Source: Candidatus Rhodoferax odensensis
Lineage (GTDB): Bacteria > Pseudomonadota > Gammaproteobacteria > Burkholderiales > Burkholderiaceae_C
DNA: 53,880 nucleotides
Assembly: GCA_016718405.1 (NCBI GenBank)
Contig: JADKDJ010000001.1
Coordinates: 1 to 53,880 of the forward strand
Direction of reading: 5' to 3'
Positions 19,922 to 28,970 of this stretch are shown here, one piece after another; the first letter of the stretch is position 1; each line of letters starts with the position of its first letter. The translations under genes and the position numbers were made by a program. Under the pieces are notes generated by a model, which had not been told where the DNA came from, did not search any database, and saw nothing but the letters and a program-made list of their open reading frames with translations.

Positions 19922-20764
19922 TGAGCCGCCGCTGGCTTGTTGCGCTGCTCAGCTTGGTGGCCTTGGGTGCTGCGCTGCTGCTATGCCAGCAATGGCTTCA
20001 AGCGCGCCGCGCTTCTCACGACTCCACGCCAACTTGGGCGAGTTGGCCACCATTCAAAGCGGGACAGCCATCCCTTGCCAAGCGCTTGTGGCAACCCGTC
20101 CGCTGGTGCTCCTGGTCCTGGGTCAATCGAACGCAGCCAACCACGGTGCCCTGCGCGAGCAGAAGCCCGTCGCCCTGCCCGTGGTGTTGGAGGAAGGATG
20201 CGCCCTGGCGACGGACCCCTTGCCCGGCGCCACAGGTCGCGGCGGCAGCATATGGTCTGCACTACCGCAGGCTTTGGAGGCCGCCGGAGTGGACCGCCGG
20301 AACGTGGTCTTCAGCGTGTTGGCAGTGGACGCCACGTCAATCGCTGACTGGACTTCACCCGACAGCCCGCTGCGCCAACGCCTGGTGCAGCGCCTGGCCG
20401 CACTGAAGCGGATCGGCCTCATGCCCGACCTGGTGCTGTGGCAGCAAGGCGAAGCCGATGCCAGGCTGGGGACCGACCCGATGGCCTATGCCGCAGCGCT
20501 ACAACAATTGCGCACGCTGCTCGATGCAGGGGGCAGCCAAGCCCCATGCTGCTGGCCCGATCGACGGTGTGCAGATCGCCGAGCGCCGTGGGTTTGCATG
20601 CCGCAGTCGACCGCATGGTGGAAGCGGGCTCGGGTTTTCGAATGGGCCCGGATACGGATACGCTGGTGGGCTTGGACAACCGCGTTGACGGCTGCCACTT
20701 CTCCGCAGCAGGACAGTTGCGAGCCGCTCAACTGTGGGCCGAACGAATCCAATCCAGCCTTTGA
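19918..20764 (+). CDS. Secreted SGNH/sialate O-acetylesterase-like hydrolase, frameshifted
   Basis: ATG 19918 gives MMSRRWLVALLSLVALGAAL, an N-terminal anchor or signal. After a frame change near 20030-20060, LVLLVLGQSNAANHG supplies the GQSN nucleophile block of carbohydrate esterases (SASA/DUF303 type). LVLWQQGEADA is the block III region. After another frame change near 20540, VDGCHFSAAGQLRAA carries the terminal catalytic His. About 282 codons. It is expected to be periplasmic or outside the cell, removing O-acetyl groups. It is coupled to the acyltransferase 3 gene. Confidence 0.75.
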
Positions 20765-20847
20765 TGCCGGGCACACCTTGTTTCAGGTGCAACGGATTGG
20801 TGCGGAGGAAACCTCCACCATACTGCGAAGATCCGAACCTGTTCAGC

Positions 20848-23800
20848 ATGACCACACCTTTCGACCCCTATCGCCGAGTCTTGCTTTGGCGCACCGCCAG
20901 TGCATTGGCTACGCTGCCCCTTGCCACCACCGCGTGCGGCGATGGCGGCTCAAGCGCCTCGGCCCCTGAACCGGCCGCACCGCCCGATCCGGGCACGGTG
21001 CCCCCTGCCCCCGAGCCTCCGCCGGTCAGCAGCGGCACAGCCTTTCAAATCACCGGGGCCTACCGCACCGCCCAACAATGGCTGTTTGCGGACGTGCAGA
21101 AGGGCACCCGCTGCGCGCCGTGGCCAACTATTTTGAGACCCCGGCGCGCACCGGCGTGGCCAACGCCGAAGGCTTCAACTGGGGTGCGACGCATGGGTCC
21201 AAGATCGGCCCGACCTACGACCATGTCGACGCGGCGGGCGAATGGCCGTGGCGAAACCGCGGCGGCGACTGGATCAACGCCGCCGGCACCGCCCAGGGCA
21301 CGAGCTCGCCTCATGGCAGCAAGGCAGTCAACGCTGTCTCACAGGGATCCTCGGTCTACACCGTCAACATCACGGCAGGGGTTCCGGCAGCGCAAGTGGG
21401 CCAGCGCTGGAACGCCTACATCGTCAGTTGCTCCGGTGGCACGCGTGCCGTCGCCACGCAGCACCATCCGACATTGGAGGCGCCGTCCATCGCAGTGACC
21501 TACACCGACGGCAGCTCGGACACGCTGGCATGCCATGCCTGCGTGTCGCTCAATGCCAGCACGGCCTATGTGCAGATCGGCGCCCTGAATCGCCCATCAA
21601 CCCCAGCGTGGCGATGGACTTTGACCGCCCCACCAAGACCGTGCAAGCGGCCACGCTCACGGTGGCCATCACCCGGCACACGGCGACACCGACCACGCTC
21701 AACCTGTACCTCGCCGACCCGCCTGTCACAGCCGCGGCGGTGCTGCCTGGTGTCGCAGCAAGCCACACCCGAGATCTGGGCCTGGCTGCAGGCGCTGGCG
21801 TCATCGTCGCCCACGACTACCGCGATGGCACCAAGCTGAGTGACTGGCTGGTGCCCGGGTCGATCAACGTTTGTGACATCAAGCGCTGGACCCCTGATCT
21901 TTGGGGCGCCGGCGCGGCGGATGACAGCAAGTTGCCAACGGCCAATGCAGGCGTGCAGTTGGCGGGCAAGTGGATCCACAAGTCCGACCGATCCCCCAAC
22001 ATCAGCCTGGTGGACTCGTCCCACATTGGTGACGGATTCACGCCACTGGCGGCGGGCTTGGGGGCCATGCGCATCGTCACGCCCAAATCGCCTGCGCCCG
22101 ATGGCGGCGTGGCCGACTACACCGCCACGGTAGGCACGGGTGCCGATCTGTGGCTGCTGTTCCAAGCCCATCAGCGGCCTGCTGAACGAGACCTACACCC
22201 GCTTCCACTTCCGTTACCACGCACCCCGCAAGACATTGGCCAGTACCCGAATGTTCAGGTCTGGTGCCACGGCAACCGCAGTGCACGCGGTGATGGGCGG
22301 CAAGTTCGGCATCGGCGTGCACCACTGACGCCCGATGGCGGCAACAACAACTTCGGTGGCGGCAAGTTTGGTTGGACGAACCGCCTCGGGTTCATGAACA
22401 TCCCGACAGACGCCCCGCTTGCGGGCATGGTGCCTTACGTGCATTCGTGGGACATGATCGGTCGCAACCTCAAATGGGGCAACCTGGGCGGCCGAGGCGG
22501 CGCGCTGTATCCGGATCGCTGGTACTGCATCGAGATTCGATGCAAGTTGAATACCTGGAAGGCCTCCGGCGGCAGCCCGGCAGACGGCGTGATGGAAGTG
22601 TTCCTGGACGGCGTGAAGGTGGCCACCCACACGGGCTGGACGTATCGCGATGGCCCGCTGGACTACGTGGCTGCGTTGCCGCCGCAGTTCGCAGCCTCGC
22701 GCAATCTGGGGCCCATTGGCCTGCTCTTGAACTGCTACAACGGGGGCGTGCTGCCCGCCGACGAAGACATGGTCCAGTTTTATGGCGCCATGGCCTGCGG
22801 CACCCAGTACATCGGCCCGCTGAACACCGGCCCGGTGGCGGCGCCGGGCGCCATCCGCAACATCAGCAGCAACACGCGGGCCGACATCGACCCCGGCAAG
22901 GACCTGCTCAGCAACATCAATCACCCGGCACTGCCACCGTGGGACTTCACCCACGGCACCCAATGGCAGCACACCACGGATTTCTGTGGCGCCGCCTTTG
23001 GGGCTGCGCTGGGTGCGCAGGGCACCTATCTGATGTATGGAGCGGCCGGCCACTCGGCCGGCGGGCCATGCACCTGGATGGGCTACGACGTGGCCGAGTC
23101 GAAGTGGAAACTGGTGGGGCCCAAGCCACTGCAGACCGACTCGCTGATGACGTTTGTGCCGGGTGTCACCCCTTCGCCGACCAAGTTTGACCACGTTTGG
23201 GGCGACTACATTGGCGCGAGCAAGGACTGGCCTGCCGGGTGGGCTCGCCCTGGCTTCAATCCGCCCGAGGGCAGCCACACCCGCAACAGCTTTGTTTACC
23301 GCCCACCACACCGGGCACGCAATGCCAAGGGCCAGATCATCCATGCCTGGCAACCCACCGGTGGACGCAGTGGGACCCAATACGGCGCGGGCGTCTCACC
23401 CGTGATCCTGGGCTCGCACTTCTACGATCTCGACACCAACCTGTGGCACCGCACCACCAACACCCGCATCTCGTACGGCAGCCTGGGCATCACCTATCAC
23501 GAGGCCAGCGACAGCGTGTTCGGGCACCTCTGCGAGGGCTCGGCTTACGGCAACTACGTGGACTGGCTGAATTGCGCCACCATGGTTTGGACCCGGGTGC
23601 GCATCAGTGATGCCGCGGCGCCCTACATCCCCTACGACAGCATTTGCTTCACGGTGGGTGGGCTCTATGTCATCGCCGTCTACGACCATGCCGACAACCC
23701 GGCCGTGCCCATGCACCTGTGGGCCCTGTCCATCGCCGACATCATGGCGGGGTCGTCCAACCTGCGCTGGACGCACATGGCCCTGAGCGCAGCCGAGTGG

Positions 23801-24127
23801 CCCATGAACACCGGCCCCAATCCCGAGGGCAAGGTCAACATGCAGAACACAGGCTGGGCCCTCTGCCCGGCCAATGGCTGCTTCTACGCGCTGAGCCACA
23901 CCACCAACTCAAACCGGCTTTACAAGCTGACCCCGCCCGAGGGTGGCGACGCCAGCGTGTTGGCCGGCACGTGGACCCTCAGCACGGAAGCCTTTGTCGG
24001 CGGCAATGCCTTGTGGAGCAGTACCGACTACTCCCGCCTGCAGTGGGCGCCCGCGCTGAATGCCTTCGTGTGGACTGGAGAAGACATCAGTGGGCCTGTG
24101 CAGGCCATCCGGCCCAGCGGAGTCTGA
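20848..24127 (+). CDS. Large Tat-lipoprotein: lyase-like jelly-roll plus propeller-like domain, frameshifted
   Basis: ATG 20848 starts a twin-arginine signal PYRRVLLWRTASALATLPL followed by a lipobox-like TTAC (Cys30) and a Pro-rich linker. About 1,090 codons after frame changes near 21105, 21600, 22165 and 22330. Residues around 70-650 align by eye with the protein at 24936-26981 (GGDWIN/GGDWID, LWGAGAADDSKLP/LYGRGAEDRTKLP, PLAAGLGAMRI/PFAPGLGAMRI). A mid-region with WYCIEIRCKLN and VFLDGVKV resembles concanavalin-like polysaccharide-lyase folds. The last 430 residues are propeller-like (GAAGHSAGGP, SHTRNSFVYRPP) and resemble the PEP-CTERM protein at 13230. I do not recognise a named family. 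It is probably a surface polysaccharide-binding or -cleaving protein. Confidence 0.65.
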
Positions 24128-24137
24128 AAGGCAGGCC

Positions 24138-24806
24138 TCAGATCAATCTGGTCGCTGACACTCGATCATTCAAGCTGCGGCGGCGGAGCGCCAGACCACC
24201 CAACACGACCAAGCCCGCGGCCATCATGGCACTGGGGCTCAGTTCGGGCACCGGCGACACGGACAACACCACCGCATCGATGTTCACCGGGCCACCCATG
24301 GCAGTGAAACTCAAAATGGTCGAGCCGGTTGTCAGCGCGGTGAAGTTCCAGGTCAGGTCAGACCAGGACGCATTGGCGGCGGAGGTGAAGTTGCGGGTGC
24401 CCACGCCATTGCCCAGCGTGACGTCGACGCTGGGCACGCCCGCATCGCCATTGATGCCGGCCAGTGAGAACGACAACTGGTAGCTGGTGTTGGCCGTCAA
24501 GGAGATGGTCTGGGCGACTTTGGTGCCGGCGAAATCCTTGTAGTTGACGAACATCCCTTGGGTACCGCTTCGGGCAACGGGCCAAGTCAGCCCGGCTGTC
24601 GAGTACCCGGACTCCACCAGGCCACTGCCCAAATTGCCTCCCGGCCCAAAGCTCGTCCAACTGCCCGCGACGGAGTTTTGGTAGCAACTGATCGTGACTG
24701 CATTGGGCGATTCGAAATCGCCATTGATCACCATATTTGCCGAGGCCATCGGCGTCGTGCAAAGCGCACATATCGCCAAAGTTAAGCGGACAGGCAGACG
24801 GGACAC
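24138..24806 (-). CDS. PEP-CTERM sorting-domain protein
   Basis: An intact 222-residue protein from GTG 24806 with a strong ribosome site (AAGGAGG, 24812-24818). A signal peptide ends near MASANMV. NMVINGDFESPNAV begins a carbohydrate-binding-like beta-sandwich (choice-of-anchor type), followed by Thr/Ser-rich strands. The tail is a classic PEP-CTERM signal: VPELSPS, hydrophobic AMMAAGLVVLGGLAL, then RRRS with an unusual extra dozen residues (LNDRVSATRLI). Exosortase A in the same window is the expected processing enzyme. It converges with the Tat-lipoprotein gene, leaving 10 bases between the stops. Confidence 0.88.
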   Translation of the reverse strand: MSRLPVRLTLAICALCTTPMASANMVINGDFESPNAVTISCYQNSVAGSWTSFGPGGNLGSGLVESGYSTAGLTWPVARSGTQGMFVNYKDFAGTKVAQTISLTANTSYQLSFSLAGINGDAGVPSVDVTLGNGVGTRNFTSAANASWSDLTWNFTALTTGSTILSFTAMGGPVNIDAVVLSVSPVPELSPSAMMAAGLVVLGGLALRRRSLNDRVSATRLI

Positions 24807-24856
24807 GATGGCCTCCTTCGGGCGCAGAAAACAAGCCTAGTTTACGCAATGCCGCC

Positions 24857-24888
24857 AGGCCCCTTGCCCCCCATGTCTCGGGGGGCCT
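24857..24888. terminator. GC-rich hairpin between Tat-lipoprotein B and PEP-CTERM gene
   Basis: GCCCCCC-N7-GGGGGGC at 24866-24886 forms a strong stem. An alternative outer pairing AGGCCCC/GGGGCCT uses 24857-24863 and 24882-24888. It lies between two minus-strand genes, downstream of 24936-26981 and upstream of the PEP-CTERM gene. No T-run follows, so a termination role is only possible; it may instead stabilise the mRNA 3' end. Confidence 0.4.
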
Positions 24889-24935
24889 CAGGCTGCACAA
24901 GCTTGCGCCTGTCAGAAACGGCGCTTAGGCTCAAA

Positions 24936-26981
24936 TCAGCGCGCCATCGGTCCAATTCGTTGCTCTGACCACACAAGCCCGGACAGGAACAGGGGTGCGT
25001 GGCCGAGCTTGATGAGCGTAACGCCACCGTGGAACCAATTCATCCAAAGGCCCTCGTGGCCCAGTTCTCTGCAAGGTCGGCCATAGCCCGCCCTGAATCC
25101 AGGATTCTCAGCCGGCAACGTCCGAAACACCAAGCCCGTCCGTTCGAAGGCCAAGCGGCCATCAATCCAAACTCGCCAAGCGCCATCCGCAGTCCAGAAC
25201 TGTCGGGCCCCATCCTTGAAGTGCGGCGAACCGTCGGCGAGCACACCAGGCTGATCCACACTGTTAAGCAGGATTTCGGCCTCGATGTCATACCACTGAT
25301 CGAAATAGACCATGGCGCCCAGCCCGCCTCGTTGGCCAAAATTCGTCTTCTCTCGCGTGTCGTTGGTGTAGGCGTGTCCCGGCGGGTTTCTCGTCTGGAA
25401 ATCGAAAAAGTGGCCGTAGATCATCCAGCCACCTTCGTCGGGACCTCCCAACATGGAGTCGTTGTACTTCCACCCGAGGCGAGATTGCCACCGGAATCCG
25501 CCCCGGCAGCCTGAAACGCCACCGGTCGTGCGCGCGTGACTTGGCATCGGGAAGAACTTCCCGGCGTCGTCGGTCCGCTTTGACTGGGTGCCAGTCGTGT
25601 ACACGTGGGGCCGCCCACTGGGCCCATCGAGATAGCCGGGGCCGCGAGTAATGCGCAGCCCGCTTCGCACGAACAGCCGCCGCTGCAGACCGAACCGGGC
25701 AGCCGGCAGGTAGAGATGCGCATTGCCTGCCAAGCTTCCGCCGTAACCGCCCACGCCGCCGTCCTTGATCCCGGAGTCTTTCATGTGGATGCGCATCGCA
25801 CCAAGACCCGGAGCGAAAGGCTCGAACCCATCTTCCCTCCAGGTGCTGGGCACCAAGCTCCAGTCCGGGCCGGCCATGATCCATTTGCCTATGTCCTTGT
25901 GAGGCAGCTTGGTCCTGTCTTCAGCGCCTCGCCCGTACAGGTTGGGGTCGAATGCGACTTCGTCGTCGGTATTGACGCGGATCTGCGACACGAAGTCAGC
26001 GTAGACCGTCCCGTCCTCGTAGCGGTGCGCACCAAACACTGCGGGATGGGTCTCAATGCCGGCATCGAGCGGATAGGCGGCCGAGAGACCTGCTGTTTGT
26101 GGGTCACGATTGATCGGTGGGTCGAGCAGCATCACCTCGATTGACGGCGGGCCGCCGTAAGACGGCCACTCGCTGAGGCACTCAAAGTGAAGCAAGGCCC
26201 GCTTGACTGTCTGACTCGGCTTGTCGAACTCCAGCACCGCAGGCAGCGCTGGAGCGACCGCGCCCGGCGCGGGAATGGTCGAATCACCACGCACGGATGC
26301 CGCCATCCAACAGGCCAGAGTGGTGGTGGTGCCATCTTCAAAGGTGACATCAATGCGCGGCGGTTTTTCGCCCGTCTGACCGGCAATCTGGCGTGCAGCA
26401 TGGGCACATCGCATCAGTACAGCCAACCATCGCCGATCCTTGAGCGAGCGGTTGACCAGGCCAGTGACGTCCATGCTGTAGCCGCCGATCGTCGCCGCCA
26501 CCACCGATGCCCAGGCGTTGGGCCCGTAGCGGACACCGTCTGCATCGATCCAGTCGCCACCCGGTTTGTCCCAAGCCCATCCGGCCATCGAGTCCACGAA
26601 CACCGAGGTCGGCCCACTCTGACGCCCCTCAATGTAGGCAATTCCGCCTGCCACCCGAGGCGCATAGTCAGGCGGGGCAGGCTGAAATAGACGCGGGTGT
26701 TCGTATCGATAGTGAACAACCGCGGCCCGCGGCAACGGGCTCGCCAGCGGATCCGGGCCAGGCGCTGGCTCAGGGGTCGGGGTAGGTTGGGCGGGCGGAC
26801 TGCCGCTATCGACTGACAAAGGCGCGGGCCCTTCGCTCCCAGCGCCGCCGCAATGAACAAGCCCACCGGTCGAAACGGCACCAACTACAACCAAAGCTCG
26901 CTGCAAGACCGATCGACGGGAAGGATGCACGCCGTATTCGGCAATCAGTTCTGATTCTTCTGGCGAAGACTTCTTGGACAT
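24936..26981 (-). CDS. Tat-exported lyase-like protein, paralogue of the protein at 20848-24127
   Basis: An intact 681-residue protein from ATG 26981. The signal HPSRRSVLQRALVVVGAVST contains a twin-arginine motif and ends in LVHCGG, a lipobox-like Cys44. A Pro-rich linker follows (PAQPTPTPEPAPGPDP). Domain 1 (about 90-330) contains GGDWIDADGVRYGP and VLEFDKPSQTVKRALL. Domain 2 (about 340-680) is a concanavalin-like region with GYLDGPSGRP, FRWQSRLGWKYND, FDQWYDIEAEILLNS, AWRVWIDGRLAF and a final HEGLWMNWFHGGVT. That pattern recalls large secreted polysaccharide lyases, but I cannot assign a family or catalytic residues. Unlike its paralogue it lacks the propeller domain and frame breaks. Confidence 0.7.
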   Translation of the reverse strand: MSKKSSPEESELIAEYGVHPSRRSVLQRALVVVGAVSTGGLVHCGGAGSEGPAPLSVDSGSPPAQPTPTPEPAPGPDPLASPLPRAAVVHYRYEHPRLFQPAPPDYAPRVAGGIAYIEGRQSGPTSVFVDSMAGWAWDKPGGDWIDADGVRYGPNAWASVVAATIGGYSMDVTGLVNRSLKDRRWLAVLMRCAHAARQIAGQTGEKPPRIDVTFEDGTTTTLACWMAASVRGDSTIPAPGAVAPALPAVLEFDKPSQTVKRALLHFECLSEWPSYGGPPSIEVMLLDPPINRDPQTAGLSAAYPLDAGIETHPAVFGAHRYEDGTVYADFVSQIRVNTDDEVAFDPNLYGRGAEDRTKLPHKDIGKWIMAGPDWSLVPSTWREDGFEPFAPGLGAMRIHMKDSGIKDGGVGGYGGSLAGNAHLYLPAARFGLQRRLFVRSGLRITRGPGYLDGPSGRPHVYTTGTQSKRTDDAGKFFPMPSHARTTGGVSGCRGGFRWQSRLGWKYNDSMLGGPDEGGWMIYGHFFDFQTRNPPGHAYTNDTREKTNFGQRGGLGAMVYFDQWYDIEAEILLNSVDQPGVLADGSPHFKDGARQFWTADGAWRVWIDGRLAFERTGLVFRTLPAENPGFRAGYGRPCRELGHEGLWMNWFHGGVTLIKLGHAPLFLSGLVWSEQRIGPMAR

Positions 26982-27192
26982 GAATACATGTTCTCAGTTC
27001 AAGCAGACCGAGGGTGCAAGCGACAGTGACAATTCGAAAGGTCGGCACTGCTTGAAATGCAAACGCAAGCAACGCCAACTGTTCCATCGCGGCAGGGAGG
27101 ACGTCCGCGCTAACCCAAGATCAGGAGCCGGCCCCGCTTGCATGAAGCCACACGGACCGGGCCCAATTTGGCTTGCCGCGGTTTGAATTTCG
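26982..27192. other. Spacer between PEP-CTERM-type gene and Tat-lipoprotein B
   Basis: About 210 bases without a recognisable gene. It should carry the promoter for the leftward Tat-lipoprotein gene, or be leader sequence after the PEP-CTERM-type gene at 27193. I see no clear promoter boxes, terminator or repeat. Confidence 0.35.
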
Positions 27193-27852
27193 TCAATCTT
27201 GGGGCCGCACACTTCGCGCGGGCGACCAGCGCCGGGTGATCAGCCAGCCGGCTGCGCCGATCACCAACAGCGCCGGCACGCTCGGCTCGTCGACGAAGGG
27301 CGTGATGCGCACTTCGTCCAGTCGCAGGCTGCGAATCCAAGGATCACTACCTGACCAGTTGATCAAGCTGCCCCGCACGTGTTGATCCCGGAAGGTCTCG
27401 GGCGTGAAAGGTCCAATGGGGTCAGGGTCCCAGGTGTAGTCTTGGCCGGAATCGCTGACGAAGTCGATGCGCAGGTCGTGGTAGCCCAGCAGGGCGAGCT
27501 GGTCGTCGGCCTTGCACCAGACCGTAACCTGTATCCAACCAACATGGAACCAGACGTCGCAATAGCCGTTCGGCGCCGCGGCGTTCGACCAAGTCTGCTC
27601 TCCGAAGCTCAGCGACACCACCGCCGACGGCTGGTAGGACACCCAGTTCTCCCGGCGATCTGTGATGGGCATGTCGGCACTGAAGGTGAACGTGCCGACA
27701 ACCGGGATGCCGCCGTCGGTGCTTGAGAAATCGTAGGCGACGAATGCGCTCGCGCAGGCCGACGCCGAGGCACTGACCAAGCCCAGCCACAGCAGGCATC
27801 TGGCCATTCTGTGCAGCAGCCGGGCGGGCCATCCGGTGTTGGGGGCAGTCAT
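27193..27852 (-). CDS. Exported protein with variant PEP-CTERM tail
   Basis: About 219 residues from ATG 27852 (MTAPNTGWPARLLHRMARC); ATG 27807 would give a shorter signal, MARCLLWLGLVSASA. The mature part FVAYDFSSTDGGIPVVGTFTF is a beta-rich domain common in PEP-CTERM proteins, with two Cys (GYCDVWF and VWCKADD). The tail reads DEPSVPALLVIGAAGWLITRR then WSPARSVRPQD. This keeps the tripartite plan (EP motif, hydrophobic span, basic end) but with DEPSVP instead of VPEP and a longer basic end. It is probably an exosortase A substrate. It is transcribed with the neighbouring minus-strand genes or on its own. Confidence 0.7.
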   Translation of the reverse strand: MTAPNTGWPARLLHRMARCLLWLGLVSASASACASAFVAYDFSSTDGGIPVVGTFTFSADMPITDRRENWVSYQPSAVVSLSFGEQTWSNAAAPNGYCDVWFHVGWIQVTVWCKADDQLALLGYHDLRIDFVSDSGQDYTWDPDPIGPFTPETFRDQHVRGSLINWSGSDPWIRSLRLDEVRITPFVDEPSVPALLVIGAAGWLITRRWSPARSVRPQD

Positions 27853-28259
27853 GAGGAGCCATTGAAACGCGTGCTCGAAGCCGCACAACTGTGCGCCCTG
27901 CGGTCGATGCCAAGATTGATTTGGCGCATCGAAGGAGCACCCCAACCCAGCAGCGCTCCGGAAACGTCCTCGGAAGTGGCGACTGTCGCCGCAGCGGCGG
28001 ACACGATCGATGTCACGACATTGAGACCGTCAGAATCAATCCGTCATTGCGCTTGGTCCTGTGCGAACATCAGTCGCCTGCGCATTCCGTGCATGTCTGG
28101 ATAGCAACAGCGTTTGAAATCAGTCGACGTCGTCAGCGGGTCGGTACAACTCACGGCAGCGTCAGCAGTTGTCATGATTTGCGGAACGATCAATCACAAG
28201 GAGTCGGCTCCTGTTCGCTTACAAAAATCATGCTGTCGCGGGCGGTACTTGAACTCCCC
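27853..28259. other. Gene-free interval marking the left end of the main XrtA operon
   Basis: About 400 bases in which I find no supported gene on either strand. Base composition is a little lower in GC than the flanks. It separates the accessory PEP-CTERM/Tat-lipoprotein block from the long leftward polysaccharide operon that ends with the methyltransferase. A promoter for the gene at 27852 is expected here but not identified; I searched for GG-N10-GC (sigma54) spacing without a match. Confidence 0.4.
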
Positions 28260-28970
28260 CTACGGCTTCTTCAAGGTCACCAATATCCAGCCGCGCAGGT
28301 ACTTGAGCGCATCGAAGCGACTGATCAGCTTCTCGTAGCACATGCCCAGAAAGAACAGCGGGCCATTGAACAACAGGTAATTGGGGTACTGGCTCAAGTA
28401 CTGGAAGTCCAGCACGCGCAGCCCGGATGCTGCAGAAAGCGCATCGACAGCCTTTCGCGTATTGGTCTTGTAGGCCGTCGGGAAGGTGTCTTCTTCCTCA
28501 CGCCCCTCGACCTGTTTGACGATCTTGGCATGGAAGCGATTGGGGATCGCACGGGCAACCAGCGTGCCGTAGTCCCACATGTTGGCAGTCAAGAACAGCA
28601 CGCGACCCCCGGGCTTCAGTATGCGGCTGAATTCCGCGTACACCTTGTCCGGCTCGGTGAGGTGCTCAAACACGCTTCTGGAGATGATCAAGTCAACACT
28701 GGCATCGGGCAGCGGCAGCTTCGCCAGATCGGCATTGTGTGTTTCGATGCCTGCGGGCACATCGGTGAACTCGACCAGCTCAACCCCGATCAGGCGCGGC
28801 ACCTTGCCAAGAAACTTGCGCAGCACCGGCACCGTGCGGCCACAGCCGGCGTCGAGCAGGGTTTTCGTCTCGCCATCAATCAGCGCCAGGGCGCGTTGCT
28901 CAAATGCCCGATAGGGGTGAACTTGATGGCTGTAGTGCTTGTCAAGCAGGCGCTTGGCCAGATCAGACAT
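28260..28970 (-). CDS. Class I SAM-dependent methyltransferase
   Basis: An intact 236-residue protein starting MSDLAKRLLDKHYSHQVHP (ATG 28970). LLDAGCGRTVPVLRKFLG is the SAM-binding motif I, and VDLIISRSVFEHLTEPDK and LKPGGRVLFLTANMWDYG are motifs II-III of the Methyltransf_11 group. It overlaps the end of the Wzy-like gene by 8 bases, so it is the last gene of the long leftward operon. It may methylate a sugar or the terminal unit of the polymer; the substrate is not visible. Confidence 0.85.
   Translation of the reverse strand: MSDLAKRLLDKHYSHQVHPYRAFEQRALALIDGETKTLLDAGCGRTVPVLRKFLGKVPRLIGVELVEFTDVPAGIETHNADLAKLPLPDASVDLIISRSVFEHLTEPDKVYAEFSRILKPGGRVLFLTANMWDYGTLVARAIPNRFHAKIVKQVEGREEEDTFPTAYKTNTRKAVDALSAASGLRVLDFQYLSQYPNYLLFNGPLFFLGMCYEKLISRFDALKYLRGWILVTLKKP

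Noticed and set aside
24824..24838. Sigma54-like GG-N10-GC element upstream of the PEP-CTERM gene at 24806
   Set aside because: The implied transcription start (about 24812) would fall at or after the AAGGAGG ribosome site (24818-24812), so it cannot serve the GTG start. The match outside GG and GC is weak.
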